Source: Streptomyces sp. RKND-216 (lineage in GTDB: Bacteria; Actinomycetota; Actinomycetes; Streptomycetales; Streptomycetaceae). Taken from it: 64,000 nt of DNA. Shown here piece by piece: positions 26,421 through 35,703 of this stretch. Each line of letters starts with the position of its first letter. Position 1 is the stretch's first letter. The DNA lies in assembly GCF_004795255.1 (NCBI RefSeq), contig NZ_SSBQ01000002.1, positions 1,304,001 to 1,368,000 on the forward strand, written 5' to 3'. Made by a program: the position numbers and the translations under genes. The notes under the pieces are model-generated. The model was given only the letters and a program-made list of their open reading frames with translations, had not been told where the DNA came from and ran no database searches.

Positions 26421-27422
26421 TCACACACCCTCGGCCTTCGCGCTGCGCGACATGAGTTCCTTGAGAGCGACCAGCGGCGGCGTGCCCTTGTGCACGATGC
26501 TCACCACCGTCTCGGTGATCGGCATGTCGACGCCGTGCCGCCCGGCGAGATCCAGCACGGACTGGCAGGACTTGACGCCCTCCGCGGTCTGCTTCGTCGC
26601 GGCGACGGCTTCCTCCAGGGTCATGCCGCGGCCCAGGTTGGTGCCGAAGGTGTGGTTCCGGGAGAGCGGGGAGGAACAGGTGGCGACGAGGTCGCCCATA
26701 CCCGCCAGGCCGGCGAAGGTGTGCGCGTCGGCGCCCATGACGAGCCCGAGGCGGGTGGTCTCGGCGAGGCCGCGCGTGATGAGCGAGCCTTTCGCGTTGT
26801 CGCCCAGCCCCATGCCGTCGGCGATGCCCACGGCGAGGCCGATCACGTTCTTCACGGCGCCGCCGAGTTCGCAGCCGACGACGTCGGTGTTGGTGTAGGG
26901 CCGGAAGTACGGGGTGTGGCAGGCGGCCTGGAGCCTGCGCGCCACGGACTCGTCGCGGCAGGCGACGACGGAGGCGGCGGGCTGCCGGGCGGCGATCTCC
27001 TTGGCGAGGTTGGGGCCGCTGAGCACGGCCACCCGGTTCTCGCCGGCGCCGGTGATCTCGGCGATGACCTCGCTCATCCGCTTGGCGGTGCCGAGTTCGA
27101 CGCCCTTCATCAAGGAGACCAGCACGGTCTCCGGATGCAGCAGGGGCGCCCAGTGGCCGAGGTTCTCGCGGAGGGTCTGGGAGGGCACGGCGAGGACGGT
27201 GAACTCGGCGTCGCGGGCGGCCTCGGCCGGGTCAGTGGTGGCGGTGACCGCGGTCGGCAGTTCGACGCCGGGCAGGTAGTCGGGGTTGGTGCGGGTGGTG
27301 TTCACGGCCTCGGCGAGGTCCGGGCGGCGGCCCCACAGGGTCACCTCGCAGCCCGCGTCGGCGAGCACCATGCCGAACGCGGTGCCCCAGGAACCGGTTC
27401 CGTAGACGGCGACGCGGCTCAC
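26421..27422 (-). CDS. gpsA: Glycerol-3-phosphate dehydrogenase [NAD(P)+]
   Basis: GpsA reduces dihydroxyacetone phosphate to sn-glycerol-3-phosphate for phospholipid synthesis. The 333-residue protein shows the nucleotide-binding [40 protein letters not shown], the catalytic-lysine region [17 protein letters not shown], and [14 protein letters not shown]. The GTG start overlaps the plsC stop as GTGA, so the acyltransferase and GpsA are translationally coupled and both serve phosphatidate synthesis. Confidence 0.97.
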   Translation of the reverse strand: MSRVAVYGTGSWGTAFGMVLADAGCEVTLWGRRPDLAEAVNTTRTNPDYLPGVELPTAVTATTDPAEAARDAEFTVLAVPSQTLRENLGHWAPLLHPETVLVSLMKGVELGTAKRMSEVIAEITGAGENRVAVLSGPNLAKEIAARQPAASVVACRDESVARRLQAACHTPYFRPYTNTDVVGCELGGAVKNVIGLAVGIADGMGLGDNAKGSLITRGLAETTRLGLVMGADAHTFAGLAGMGDLVATCSSPLSRNHTFGTNLGRGMTLEEAVAATKQTAEGVKSCQSVLDLAGRHGVDMPITETVVSIVHKGTPPLVALKELMSRSAKAEGV

Positions 27423-28279
27423 GCGTTCCTCCCCTCCTCGGCGCGCGGGGCCCGGGGCGACGCGGCCTGCTGCGACTGCGCCGCGGACGGCTCCCGGCCG
27501 GACCCTTCACCGGCGCGCCCGGCGTCCTGCTGCGGTCGGGTGCGTACGGCACGGGCGGTGCGCGCGGCGACGGCCTTGCGGTGGTCGTAGCGTTCGGCCG
27601 GCGGCGTCTCGCCGCGGATGTCGGCGAGCTCCGCGGCGACGGCGTCCATCAGAGTGTCGGTGACGGCCCGCAGGAGCTCCGCCGTCGGTTCCCGGCCGTG
27701 GAACGCGGAGAGGTCGACGGGCGGACCGGCCTGCACGGTCAGGGTCTTGCGGGGGAAGAGCCGGAGCCGCTTCTTCCGGGCGTACGGCGGCATGACGTGG
27801 TTGGCGCCCCACTGGGCCACCGGGATCACCGGGGCCCGGGTCAGCAGAGCCACGCGGGCGGCACCGGTCTTGCCGGTCATCGGCCACAGGTCGGGGTCGC
27901 GGGTGAGCGTTCCCTCGGGGTAGAACGCGACGCATTCGCCCTCGTCGATGGCCTCCACGGCCGCCTTGAAGGCCCCCACCGCGTCCGCGGTCTCCCGGTA
28001 CACCGGAATCTGGCCGAGGCGGCGCATGAAGCCACCCACGAAACCGCCCTTGAAGAGGGAGTTCTTGGCCAGGAAGCGCGGGACGCGCCCGGTGTTGTAC
28101 TGGTAGTGCGCGTAGGAGAGAGGGTCGAGATAGGAGTTGTGATTGACCACGGCGATAAATCCGCCGACGGCCGGAATGTGCTCCATTCCTCGCCAGTCCC
28201 GCTTGAACAGCACCAGTAGCGGCGGTTTCACCAAAACCGCGGCTAGGCGGTACCAGAAGCCGATTTTGCGGCGGGACAC
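27419..28279 (-). CDS. plsC: 1-acyl-sn-glycerol-3-phosphate acyltransferase
   Basis: This 286-residue membrane-associated acyltransferase has the catalytic NHNSYLDPL (HX4D-type), [28 protein letters not shown] (the EGT motif) and [11 protein letters not shown]. It probably acylates lysophosphatidate. The C-terminal ~45 residues are Gln/Ala/Arg-rich and look disordered. The GTG at 28279 is chosen because GGAGATGG lies upstream and it yields the [21 protein letters not shown]-terminus. It overlaps gpsA by 4 bp and is divergent from cofC. Confidence 0.9.
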   Translation of the reverse strand: MSRRKIGFWYRLAAVLVKPPLLVLFKRDWRGMEHIPAVGGFIAVVNHNSYLDPLSYAHYQYNTGRVPRFLAKNSLFKGGFVGGFMRRLGQIPVYRETADAVGAFKAAVEAIDEGECVAFYPEGTLTRDPDLWPMTGKTGAARVALLTRAPVIPVAQWGANHVMPPYARKKRLRLFPRKTLTVQAGPPVDLSAFHGREPTAELLRAVTDTLMDAVAAELADIRGETPPAERYDHRKAVAARTARAVRTRPQQDAGRAGEGSGREPSAAQSQQAASPRAPRAEEGRNA

Positions 28280-28470
28280 CGGGACACCATCTCCTCTTGG
28301 CCGATCGGGACAGCCGCCCAAGTGTGGTGCCGCCGTACGCACTCTGTCGAGCCGATAGCTGTCGTGCACACCGTAACCCCGCGGTCCCCGGAGCGGGACG
28401 GGCCCGGGGGAGGTCACGGGCCGGGAGGGCGGCGGGGGAGGCACCGGAGACGCGGAGGAGAATGGGCTGG

Positions 28471-29364
28471 ATGAACGGCGACGTGGCGGGGGCGGGCGGC
28501 ACCGGCTGGCGTCTGGTGATGCCGTTGAAGCCGCTGGCCCGGGCCAAGAGCAGACTCGGCGCGACAGCCGGCGACGCGGTACGGCCCGGCCTCGCCCTGG
28601 CCTTCGCGCAGGACACCGTGAGCGCGGCGCTGGCCTGCCCGGCGGTTCGCGGTGTGGTGGTCGTCACGGACGACCCGCGCGCCGCGGCGGAACTGGCCGC
28701 ACTGGGCGCGGACACGGTGCCGGACGCCCCGGGGCGCGGCCTCAACGCGGCGCTGGCCCACGGCGCGCAGGCGGTGCGGTCCGGCCCGGGGGGAGCACGG
28801 ATCCCGGTGGCCGCGCTGGGTGCCGATCTGCCCGCGCTGCGCCCGGAGGAGCTGGGCCGGGTACTGGACGCGGCTGCGGCACATCCGCGGGCGTTCCTGG
28901 CGGACGCCGCGGGCATGGGGACGACGCTGCTCGCCGCGCGGCCCGGCAGCCCGCTCGCACCGGCGTTCGGGGGCCCCTCCCGGAGGCGTCATCTGGCGTC
29001 GGGGGCCGTGGAACTGGACGCCGCGGCACTGGACGGCCGGGAGGTGGCGAGCGTACGACGGGACGTGGACACGGCGGAGGACCTGCGGGTGGCGCTGCGG
29101 CTCGGGGTGGGGCGGCACACCGCCGCGCGGACCGGGCCGGCGACGCGTACGCTACCGGCCATGCAGGCCACCTCGTACACCTACGACCCCGGGACCAGGA
29201 CAGGCAGCGTGCTGCTGGACGACGGCACGCCCCTGCCGTTCGACGCGGCGGCCTTCGACGCCGGGGGACTGCGGCTGCTGCGGCCCGGCCAGCGGGTGCG
29301 CATTGAGGTCGAGGGCGAGGCCGACGCGCGCCGGATCGTTCTGGTGACGCTGCAGACCCTCTGA
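28471..29364 (+). CDS. cofC: 2-phospho-L-lactate guanylyltransferase (CofC), read in frame through a small C-terminal domain
   Basis: CofC activates 2-phospholactate (or phosphoenolpyruvate) with GTP for coenzyme F420 synthesis. Residues 1 to about 215 hold the nucleotidyltransferase: WRLVMPLKPLARAKSRLG, VVVTDDPRA, PDAPGRGLNAALAHG, VAALGADLPALRPEEL and RRDVDTAEDLRVAL. No stop codon follows; the frame continues into a 67-residue segment (SYTYDPGTRTGSVLLDDGTPLPF) that looks like a separate small beta-barrel protein. The ATG at 28471 has GGAGGAG upstream; an ATG at 28462 is too close to it. Whether one fused protein of 297 residues or two products are made is open. Confidence 0.82.
   Translation: MNGDVAGAGGTGWRLVMPLKPLARAKSRLGATAGDAVRPGLALAFAQDTVSAALACPAVRGVVVVTDDPRAAAELAALGADTVPDAPGRGLNAALAHGAQAVRSGPGGARIPVAALGADLPALRPEELGRVLDAAAAHPRAFLADAAGMGTTLLAARPGSPLAPAFGGPSRRRHLASGAVELDAAALDGREVASVRRDVDTAEDLRVALRLGVGRHTAARTGPATRTLPAMQATSYTYDPGTRTGSVLLDDGTPLPFDAAAFDAGGLRLLRPGQRVRIEVEGEADARRIVLVTLQTL
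29161..29364 (+). other. Possible separate 67-residue gene embedded at the end of the cofC frame
   Basis: An internal ATG is preceded by TACGCT seven nt upstream, the spacing of a leaderless promoter. The encoded segment (QATSYTYDPGTRTGSVLLDD, then DAGGLRLLRPGQRVRIEVEG) has a GxVxxDDG...F pattern reminiscent of cold-shock or OB-fold proteins and would stand alone. I recall it as a separate short gene in related genomes, which is memory rather than evidence from this window. Confidence 0.55.
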
Positions 29365-29401
29365 GAGCCGTCGGGCGAACCCCGGTCCCGGGGAACGCCC
29401 G

Positions 29402-29433
29402 CGGGCCGGGCTCCCCCGAGGGAGCCCGGCCCG
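29402..29433. terminator. Bidirectional terminator between cofC and hupS
   Basis: A perfect 14-bp GC stem (CGGGCCGGGCTCCC and complement) with a 4-nt loop lies between the two convergent stop codons. Confidence 0.8.
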
Positions 29434-29467
29434 GCGCGGAGACGTTCCTGCTGCCCGGGGTGCGCGG

Positions 29468-30121
29468 TCAGCGCCTGCGGGCGGTGGTCTTCTTCGCGGT
29501 CGTCTTGCGGGCCGAGGTCTTGCGGGCGGGGGCCTTCTTGGCGACGCTCCGCTTGGCCGGGGCCTTCTTGGCGGTGGCCTTCTTGCCGGTCGTCTTCTTC
29601 GCCGCCGACTTCTTGGCCGTGGACTTGGCGGCCGTCTTGCGCGCGGTGGTCTTGCGCGCGGTCGCCTTCTTCGCGGTGGTCTTCTTGGCCGGAGCCTTCT
29701 TCGCCGCGGCCTTCCGCGCGGTGGCCTTCTTGGCGGTGGCCTTCTTCGCCGCCGCCTTCTTGGTGGCGGCCTTCTTGGTGGAAGTGCCACCGGAGAGGCT
29801 GCCCTTCGGCGCCTTCTTCACGGCCACGTCGTTCTTGGGGAGCTTCTTGGCCCCGCTGACCAGGTCCTTGAAGCCCTGGCCCGCCCGGAAACGGGGCACC
29901 GAGGTCTTCTTGACCCGGACCCGCTCGCCGGTCTGCGGGTTGCGGGCATATCGCGCCGGGCGGTCGACCTTCTCGAAGGAGCCGAACCCCGTCACCGATA
30001 CCCGGTCGCCCGCCACCACTGCGCGGACGATCGCGTCCAGGACGACATCGACCGCGTCCGCGGCCTGCTGGCGTCCACCGAGCTGATCCTGAATTGCTTC
30101 AACGAGCTGCGCCTTGTTCAC
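29468..30121 (-). CDS. hupS: HU-family nucleoid protein with lysine-rich tail
   Basis: A 217-residue two-part protein. Residues 1-90 are a normal HU/IHF fold (MNKAQLVEAIQDQLGGRQQA, GFGSFEKVDRPARYARNPQTGE, VPRFRAGQGFKDLVSGAKKL). The remainder is a histone-H1-like tail of KKA/AKK/ARK repeats. This layout is HupS, the sporulation-linked HU of Streptomyces; the other HU (HupA) lacks the tail. It compacts the nucleoid in spores. The start is GTG, with AAGGGGAAGA upstream. A promoter lies about 55-85 bp upstream in an AT-rich patch. Confidence 0.95.
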   Translation of the reverse strand: MNKAQLVEAIQDQLGGRQQAADAVDVVLDAIVRAVVAGDRVSVTGFGSFEKVDRPARYARNPQTGERVRVKKTSVPRFRAGQGFKDLVSGAKKLPKNDVAVKKAPKGSLSGGTSTKKAATKKAAAKKATAKKATARKAAAKKAPAKKTTAKKATARKTTARKTAAKSTAKKSAAKKTTGKKATAKKAPAKRSVAKKAPARKTSARKTTAKKTTARRR

Positions 30122-30175
30122 GTCTTCCCCTTCAACCAGACGGTGCCGGAACTATCGGGTCCAAGCCTTTTTCGC

Positions 30176-30204
30176 ACGGTAGGCAGATATATACCGCAAA
30201 TCAA
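30176..30204 (-). promoter_or_regulatory. Predicted promoter of hupS
   Basis: TTGATT and TACCGT are separated by 17 bp on the minus strand, with TATATAT in the spacer. The surrounding AT-rich patch (about 30165-30210) is unusual for this genome and supports promoter function. Confidence 0.5.
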
Positions 30205-30249
30205 ACGCGAAACGGGCGAATCACCCTTGTGCCGCAATGAAGTCGACCG

Positions 30250-30540
30250 TCATGAAGGCCCGTCGGAGCCCGCCGCACCGGTTTCACGGCGGCGTTGCCC
30301 GTCGCGTCCTCCGCCTCGCTCGGCCGGGAACCGCCCCTCGTCGATGTCCGTCATGAGCCGCGCCAGACGCCGCTCGGCGCCCGCCGGATCATGTTTGGAG
30401 GCCGCCGTGACGACGAGCAGCTTCCGCGTCAGCGCCACCCGTACGCCCTCCGGGACTTGCAGGGTGCGTACGCGTGTGTGCGCCTCCTTCAACCGGGCCG
30501 CGAGTCGGTCGTAGAGCTCGAGTTGACCGTCGCTGTCCAT
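30250..30540 (-). CDS. Conserved hypothetical protein (96 residues)
   Basis: A small helical, charged protein (QLELYDRLAARLKEAHTRVR, then ALTRKLLVVTAASKHDPAGA and ERRLARLMTDIDEGRFP) with a disordered Arg/Gly-rich end. I cannot name the family. The ATG at 30540 gives MDSDGQLELYD; upstream codons lack a ribosome site as well. It lies between hupS and leuD, on their strand, with a terminator before it. The residue pattern and third-position G+C look coding. Confidence 0.65.
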   Translation of the reverse strand: MDSDGQLELYDRLAARLKEAHTRVRTLQVPEGVRVALTRKLLVVTAASKHDPAGAERRLARLMTDIDEGRFPAERGGGRDGQRRRETGAAGSDGPS

Positions 30541-30595
30541 GTTCCGATTGTGCCATCTGAGGTGAGTTGTCACCTTGCGGGGACCCAACACGGCG

Positions 30596-30627
30596 ACGCG
30601 CCCCCCACCTGCGGGCGGGGGGCGCGT
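30596..30627 (-). terminator. Terminator of leuCD
   Basis: ACGCGCCCCCC and its exact complement form an 11-bp stem around a 10-nt loop, 49 bp after the leuD stop codon. Confidence 0.7.
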
Positions 30628-30675
30628 GGGCCGCGGGGGCGTCCGTGGCGGCTGTTCCGCCCTCGCCGGAAGCCG

Positions 30676-31269
30676 TCAGGCAGCCTGGGTCCGGGGCTTG
30701 AAGGCCGGGCGGCGGCTCTCGTAGGCGGCGATGGCGGTCTCGTTCTGAAGGGTGAGGCTGATGTCGTCCAGCCCTTCCAGGAGCCGCCAGCGCGCGTTCT
30801 CGTCGAGTTCGAAGTCGGCGTCGACCCCCTCGGCCAGGACCTTGCGCCGCTGCAGGTCGACGGTCACCGGGGCCTGCGGGTCGCGCTCCGCCAGCTGCCA
30901 CAGCCGCTCCACGGTCTCCTGCGGGAGTACGACGGTGAGCAGGCCGTTCTTGAGCGAGTTGCCGCGGAAGATGTCGGCGAAGCGGGAGGAGACGACGGCC
31001 TTGAACCCGTGGTTCTGAAGCGCCCAGACGGCATGCTCGCGGGAGGAGCCGGTGCCGAAGTCGGGACCCGCGACGAGCACGGTGCCACCCGCGTAACGCG
31101 GCTGGTTGAGGACGAAGTCCGGGTCCTTGCGCCATGCCTCAAACAGCCCGTCCTCGAAACCGTCCCGGGTGACCTTCTTCAGCCAGTGGGCGGGGATGAT
31201 CTGGTCGGTGTCCACGTTGCTGCGGCGCAGCGGTACGGCCCGGCCGGTGTGGGTGGTGAAGGCTTCCAT
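30676..31269 (-). CDS. leuD: 3-isopropylmalate dehydratase small subunit
   Basis: LeuD is the swivelling domain of isopropylmalate isomerase in leucine synthesis. The 197-residue protein has the [18 protein letters not shown] motif, [20 protein letters not shown] and [14 protein letters not shown], all typical. It follows leuC by 3 bp, with a GGAGGCCTGAGCC ribosome site overlapping the leuC end. Confidence 0.97.
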   Translation of the reverse strand: MEAFTTHTGRAVPLRRSNVDTDQIIPAHWLKKVTRDGFEDGLFEAWRKDPDFVLNQPRYAGGTVLVAGPDFGTGSSREHAVWALQNHGFKAVVSSRFADIFRGNSLKNGLLTVVLPQETVERLWQLAERDPQAPVTVDLQRRKVLAEGVDADFELDENARWRLLEGLDDISLTLQNETAIAAYESRRPAFKPRTQAA

Positions 31270-31272
31270 GGC

Positions 31273-32697
31273 TCAGGCCTCCTGGAGTGCGGGGACGTCG
31301 GCGAGGTCGGCGGGCGAGGCGAGGTGGCCCAGCACCGCGGTGGCGGCGGCTACCTGCGGCGAGACCAGGTGGGTGCGACCGCCCTTGCCCTGCCTGCCCT
31401 CGAAGTTGCGGTTGGAGGTGGACGCGGCCCGCTCCCCCGGTTCGAGCTGGTCGGGATTCATGCCGAGGCACATCGAACAGCCGGCGTGCCGCCATTCGGC
31501 GCCGGCAGCGGTGAAGACCTTGTCCAGGCCCTCCGCCACGGCCTGGAGAGAGACCCGCACCGAGCCGGGCACCACCAGCATCGTGACGTCGTCGGCGACC
31601 CGGTGCCCCTCCAGTACGGCGGCGGCGGCGCGCAGGTCCTCGATGCGACCGTTGGTGCAGGAGCCCACGAAGACGGTGTCGACGGGGATCTCGCGCAGCG
31701 GCTGCCCGGCGGACAGGCCCATGTACTCCAGCGCCTTCTGGGCGGCGAACCGGTCGCTGTCGTCGGCGAACGACGCCGGATCGGGCACGGACGCGGAGAG
31801 CGGGGCGCCCTGTCCCGGGTTGGTGCCCCAGGTGACGAAGGGAGCCAACTGGGAGGCGTCCAGGACCACCTCGTGGTCGAAGGCCGCGTCGTCGTCGGTG
31901 CGCAGCGTCCGCCAGTACTCCACCGCGGCGTCCCAGTCGGCACCCTGCGGGGCGTGGTCGCGGCCCTTCAGGTAGGCGAAGGTGGTCTCGTCCGGGGCGA
32001 TCATGCCGGCGCGGGCGCCCGCCTCGATGGACATGTTGCAGATGGTCATCCGGGCTTCCATCGAGAGCTTCTCGATCGCCTCACCCCGGTACTCGATGAC
32101 GTAACCCTGGCCGCCGCCGGTGCCGATGCGGGCAATGACGGCGAGGATCAGGTCCTTGGCGGTGACGTCGTCGGGCAGTTCACCCCGCACCGTGACCGCC
32201 ATCGTCCGGAACGGGGCGAGCGGCAGGGTCTGGGTGGCGAGAACGTGCTCGACCTGGCTGGTGCCGATGCCGAAGGCCAGCGCGCCGAACGCGCCGTGCG
32301 TGGCGGTGTGGCTGTCGCCGCACACCACGGTGGTGCCGGGCTGGGTCAGTCCCAGCTGCGGTCCCACTACGTGGACGATGCCCTGCTCGACGTCGCCCAG
32401 CGGGTGCAGCCGGACGCCGAAGTCCGCGCAGTTCTTGCGCAGGGTCTCCAGCTGGGTGCGGGAGACGGGGTCGGCGATGGGCTTGTCGATGTCGAGCGTG
32501 GGGGTGTTGTGGTCCTCGGTCGCGAGGGTGAGGTCGGTCCGGCGCACGGGGCGGCCTGCCTTGCGCAGCCCGTCGAAGGCCTGCGGGCTGGTCACCTCGT
32601 GGAGGAGGTGGAGATCGATGAAGAGGAGGTCGGGTTCGCCCTCCGCACGCCGGACGACATGGTCGTCCCAGACCTTCTCCGCGAGTGTCCGTGCCAT
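31273..32697 (-). CDS. leuC: 3-isopropylmalate dehydratase large subunit
   Basis: LeuC carries the 4Fe-4S cluster of isopropylmalate isomerase. The 474-residue aconitase-like protein shows [59 protein letters not shown] and [20 protein letters not shown], so all three cluster cysteines are present. The ATG at 32697 has GGAGGGAAAGCG upstream. It is divergent from ndgR, whose product is known to control leuCD in Streptomyces. Confidence 0.97.
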   Translation of the reverse strand: MARTLAEKVWDDHVVRRAEGEPDLLFIDLHLLHEVTSPQAFDGLRKAGRPVRRTDLTLATEDHNTPTLDIDKPIADPVSRTQLETLRKNCADFGVRLHPLGDVEQGIVHVVGPQLGLTQPGTTVVCGDSHTATHGAFGALAFGIGTSQVEHVLATQTLPLAPFRTMAVTVRGELPDDVTAKDLILAVIARIGTGGGQGYVIEYRGEAIEKLSMEARMTICNMSIEAGARAGMIAPDETTFAYLKGRDHAPQGADWDAAVEYWRTLRTDDDAAFDHEVVLDASQLAPFVTWGTNPGQGAPLSASVPDPASFADDSDRFAAQKALEYMGLSAGQPLREIPVDTVFVGSCTNGRIEDLRAAAAVLEGHRVADDVTMLVVPGSVRVSLQAVAEGLDKVFTAAGAEWRHAGCSMCLGMNPDQLEPGERAASTSNRNFEGRQGKGGRTHLVSPQVAAATAVLGHLASPADLADVPALQEA

Positions 32698-32826
32698 CGC
32701 TTTCCCTCCGTGACCGGCAGCGCCGCCGGGCACATGTCGTTGCCCTTCGCCTCCCGTACGCGCCCCCGGGGGGCGCGTGGCGACTCTCACTCCAGACTGG
32801 AGGGTCCGGGAGGAAATTGAACTTGC

Positions 32827-32843
32827 GTTTCATACTTTGAGAC
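32827..32843. promoter_or_regulatory. Candidate NdgR operator in the leuC-ndgR intergenic region
   Basis: GTTTCA-N5-TGAGAC is an imperfect inverted repeat (one mismatch) in an AT-richer patch 15 bp upstream of the ndgR start. NdgR is known to bind this intergenic region in streptomycetes; assigning this exact repeat is my inference. Confidence 0.45.
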
Positions 32844-32857
32844 GTGAGTATCGACGC

Positions 32858-33592
32858 ATGGACAACAGTAGCGGCGCCACGAGCGGAGTGGGCGTTCTCG
32901 ACAAGGCGGCTCTGGTGCTCAGCGCACTGGAGTCGGGGCCGGCGACCCTCGCCGGGCTGGTCGGGTCGACCGGGCTGGCACGCCCGACGGCCCATCGGCT
33001 CGCGGTGGCGCTGGAGCACCACCGTATGGTGGCGCGGGACATGCAGGGCCGGTTCATCCTCGGCCCGCGGCTGGGGGAGCTGGCCGCGGCGGCCGGCGAG
33101 GACCGGCTGCTCGCCTCGGCCGGCCCAGTGCTCACGCACCTGCGGGACATCACCGGGGAGAGCGCACAGTTGTACCGGCGCCAGGGCGACATGCGGATCT
33201 GCGTGGCGGCGGCCGAGCGGCTGTCCGGCCTGCGGGACACCGTCCCGGTCGGGTCGACGCTGCCGATGAAGGCCGGGTCGGCGGCGCAGATCCTCATGGC
33301 CTGGGAGGAACCGGAGCGGCTGCACCGGGGGCTCCAGGGGGCCCGTTTCACGGCCACGGCCCTGTCCGGCGTCCGGCGGCGCGGCTGGGCGCAGTCGATC
33401 GGCGAACGGGAACCGGGGGTGGCCTCGGTGTCCGCGCCGGTGCGCGGCCCGTCGAACCGCGTGGTCGCGGCGGTGTCCGTGTCCGGGCCGATCGAGCGGC
33501 TGACGCGGCACCCGGGGCGTATGCACGCGCAAGCGATCGTGGACGCGGCGGCGCGGCTGAGCGAGTCGCTGCGGCGCAGCGGCGGAAGCTGA
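32858..33592 (+). CDS. ndgR: IclR-family regulator NdgR
   Basis: NdgR controls leucine and other amino-acid genes and quorum-related antibiotic output in Streptomyces. The 244-residue protein has an N-terminal winged helix (GVLDKAALVLSALESGPATL, GLVGSTGLARPTAHRLAVAL) and an IclR effector domain (ESAQLYRRQGDMRICVAAAE, LPMKAGSAAQILMAW). It ends IVDAAARLSESLRRSGGS. The ATG at 32858 gives the family N-terminus; the upstream signal is weak. It is divergent from leuCD, the known regulatory arrangement. Confidence 0.95.
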   Translation: MDNSSGATSGVGVLDKAALVLSALESGPATLAGLVGSTGLARPTAHRLAVALEHHRMVARDMQGRFILGPRLGELAAAAGEDRLLASAGPVLTHLRDITGESAQLYRRQGDMRICVAAAERLSGLRDTVPVGSTLPMKAGSAAQILMAWEEPERLHRGLQGARFTATALSGVRRRGWAQSIGEREPGVASVSAPVRGPSNRVVAAVSVSGPIERLTRHPGRMHAQAIVDAAARLSESLRRSGGS

Positions 33593-33628
33593 GCTCTCGC
33601 GGCCGACCCCCCGGGGGCCGCGGAACGC

Positions 33629-33659
33629 GAAGAGGCCCTCCCTGAGGGAGGGCCTCTTC
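33629..33659. terminator. Terminator between ndgR and the tRNA cluster
   Basis: A perfect 14-bp stem (GAAGAGGCCCTCCC and complement) with a 3-nt loop. It serves ndgR on the plus strand and can also stop the minus-strand tRNA transcript. Confidence 0.85.
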
Positions 33660-33686
33660 GGTGAGCGGGAGGTCTTCGCGACCGTG

Positions 33687-33759
33687 TACCCCCGACCGGA
33701 TTCGAACCGGCGCTACCGCCTTGAGAGGGCGGCGTGCTAGGCCGCTACACAACGGGGGC
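33687..33759 (-). tRNA. tRNA-Glu (anticodon CTC), copy 1
   Basis: The 73-nt cloverleaf is complete: acceptor GCCCCCG/CGGGGGT with discriminator A, anticodon loop CTCTCAA closed by CCGCC/GGCGG, and T-arm GGTTCGAATCC. CCA is not encoded. It is identical to the next copy. Confidence 0.97.
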
Positions 33760-33787
33760 TTACCGCTGATCCTCCGGAGAGGATCCG

Positions 33788-33860
33788 TACCCCCGACCGG
33801 ATTCGAACCGGCGCTACCGCCTTGAGAGGGCGGCGTGCTAGGCCGCTACACAACGGGGGC
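33788..33860 (-). tRNA. tRNA-Glu (anticodon CTC), copy 2
   Basis: 73 nt, identical in sequence to the copy at 33687-33759 and separated from it by 28 bp. The anticodon CTC decodes GAG, by far the main Glu codon in this genome. Confidence 0.97.
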
Positions 33861-33897
33861 ATCGATCTGCGAGAAGCTGCTGCTCTGCGAGATCGCG

Positions 33898-33969
33898 CTG
33901 GGCTACCAGGACTCGAACCTAGACTAACTGAACCAGAATCAGTCGTGCTGCCAATTACACCATAGCCCA
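33898..33969 (-). tRNA. tRNA-Gln (anticodon CTG)
   Basis: 72 nt. Acceptor TGGGCTA/TAGCCCA with discriminator G, anticodon loop TTCTGGT closed by ACTGA/TCAGT, T-arm GGTTCGAGTCC. No encoded CCA. It is first in the Gln-Glu-Glu cluster, downstream of gltX. Confidence 0.97.
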
Positions 33970-34120
33970 CCAAAACGCAAACCCCTGGGGGATTGTGTCC
34001 GGGTGGCCGCCTCCCGGTGGTCCGGCCTTCCGGCCCGCCCCGTTCGGCGACAGGAAGAACATTACCCGATCGACGACCGTGCTCCAAAACGGGTTCCCGC
34101 TCGGCCACAGGCCCGTACGC

Positions 34121-34167
34121 CGGTGAGGGGCCGGGGACGCCGCCAGGACGTCTGGGGCCCCTCACCG
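34121..34167 (-). terminator. Terminator of gltX
   Basis: CGGTGAGGGGCC and its exact complement form a 12-bp outer stem around an imperfect inner loop, starting 16 bp after the gltX stop codon. Confidence 0.7.
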
Positions 34168-34182
34168 GGCCGGGCGCGGGTC

Positions 34183-35703
34183 TCAGCCCTCGGGCTGGGC
34201 GGCGAGTTGGGCCAGCGCGGCGTCGACCCGGGCGAGCGTGCGCTCGCGGCCGAGCACCTCCAGCGACTCGAACAGCGGCAGGCCGACGGTACGTCCGGTG
34301 ACGGCCACGCGCAGCGGCGCCTGCGCCTTGCCGAGCTTGAGACCGTGGGCCTCGCCGGCGGCCAGCACGGCCTCCTTGAGCGGGTCGGCCGCCCAGGAGG
34401 GGCCGTCCAGCTCCGCCAGGCGGGAGTGGATGGACCGCAGCACGGCCGCGGCCCCCGGCTTCATCGCCTTCTGCCAGGACTTCTCGTCCCGCACCGGCTC
34501 CTCGAGGAAGAGGAAGTCGACGTTCTGGGTGATTTCCGAGAGGACCGTCAGCCGGGTCCGGGCCAGCGGTGCCAGCGTGTCGAACGCCTCCTGATCGAAC
34601 GCCTCGGGCTTCCAGGGCGCGAACGGGTCGCGCAGCCAGGGCGCGCAGGCGGCGGCGAAGTCGGCGTCGGACATCTCCCGGATGTGGGTCGCGTTGATGG
34701 CCTCGCACTTCTTCAGGTCGAAGCGCGCCGGGTTGGCGTTGACGTCCGCCACGTCGAACGCCGCCACCATCTCCTCCAGGGTGAAGACGTCCCGGTCCTC
34801 GGCGATCGACCAGCCCAGCAGCGAGAGGTAGTTGAGCAGACCGGCGGGCAGGAAGCCGCGCTCGCGGTAGAGGTTGAGCGAGGACTGCGGGTCCCGCTTG
34901 GAGAGCTTCTTGTTGCCCTCCCCCATCACGTACGGCAGGTGACCGAACGCCGGTACGGTGCCGCCGCCCACGCCGATCTCGGCGAGCGCCCGGTACAGCG
35001 CGATCTGGCGCGGCGTGGAGGACAGCAGGTCCTCGCCGCGCAGCACGTGCGTGATCTCCATCAGCGCGTCGTCGACCGGGTTGACCAGCGTGTACAGCGG
35101 GGCGCCGTTCGCGCGCACGATGCCGTAGTCGGTGACGTTCTCCGGCTGGAAGGTCAGTTCGCCGCGCACCAGGTCGGTGAAGGTGATCGGCGTGTCCGGC
35201 ATCCGGAAGCGGACGATCGAGGCACGGCCGGCCTCCTCGTACTCGGCGACCTGCTCGGCCGGCAGGTCGCGGCACAGACCGTCGTAGCCGGACGGACGGC
35301 CCTCGGCCCGCGCCAGCTCGCGGCGCGTCTCCAGCTCCTCGGCGGTGCAGTAGCAGCGGTAGGCGTGACCGGCGTCGAGCAGCTTCCCGGCCACGTCCCG
35401 GTAGAGGTCCATGCGCTGCGACTGGCGGTACGGGCCGTGCGGGCCGACCTCCCCGCCGGAGGCGCCGTCGAAGGCCGCCGGGCCCTCGTCCCAGTCCAGG
35501 CCGAGCCAGCGCATGGCGTCCAGCAGCTGCTCGTAGGACTCCTCCGAGTCGCGGGCGGCGTCGGTGTCCTCGATACGGAAGACCAGCGTGCCGCCGTGAT
35601 GCCGGGCGAAGGCCCAGTTGAACAGCGCGGTGCGAACGAGCCCGACGTGCGGGTTGCCGGTCGGCGAGGGACAGAATCGGACGCGTACGTTTGCGTCAGC
35701 CAC
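34183..35703 (-). CDS. gltX: Glutamyl-tRNA synthetase
   Basis: Charges tRNA-Glu (and, in actinobacteria, usually tRNA-Gln for later amidation by GatCAB). The 506-residue class I synthetase has the HIGH-type motif [32 protein letters not shown], and the KMSKS equivalent KLSKRDPQ. The C-terminal anticodon-binding domain is complete. The GTG at 35703 overlaps the end of the FAH-family gene by 8 bp, indicating translational coupling. The product acts on the tRNAs encoded just downstream. Confidence 0.96.
   Translation of the reverse strand: MADANVRVRFCPSPTGNPHVGLVRTALFNWAFARHHGGTLVFRIEDTDAARDSEESYEQLLDAMRWLGLDWDEGPAAFDGASGGEVGPHGPYRQSQRMDLYRDVAGKLLDAGHAYRCYCTAEELETRRELARAEGRPSGYDGLCRDLPAEQVAEYEEAGRASIVRFRMPDTPITFTDLVRGELTFQPENVTDYGIVRANGAPLYTLVNPVDDALMEITHVLRGEDLLSSTPRQIALYRALAEIGVGGGTVPAFGHLPYVMGEGNKKLSKRDPQSSLNLYRERGFLPAGLLNYLSLLGWSIAEDRDVFTLEEMVAAFDVADVNANPARFDLKKCEAINATHIREMSDADFAAACAPWLRDPFAPWKPEAFDQEAFDTLAPLARTRLTVLSEITQNVDFLFLEEPVRDEKSWQKAMKPGAAAVLRSIHSRLAELDGPSWAADPLKEAVLAAGEAHGLKLGKAQAPLRVAVTGRTVGLPLFESLEVLGRERTLARVDAALAQLAAQPEG

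Noticed and set aside
29468..29790. Repetitive sequence in the hupS region
   Set aside because: The repeats are the lysine/alanine codons of the HU tail, irregular in length; not a CRISPR array or mobile repeat.
30295..32820. Plus-strand open frame of about 840 codons opposite leuCD
   Set aside because: It is the antisense shadow of leuD and leuC, which have full family motifs; long antisense frames are expected at this G+C.
33687..33860. Two identical 73-bp direct repeats
   Set aside because: They are the duplicated tRNA-Glu genes, a common tandem arrangement; no integrase or att-like duplication follows.
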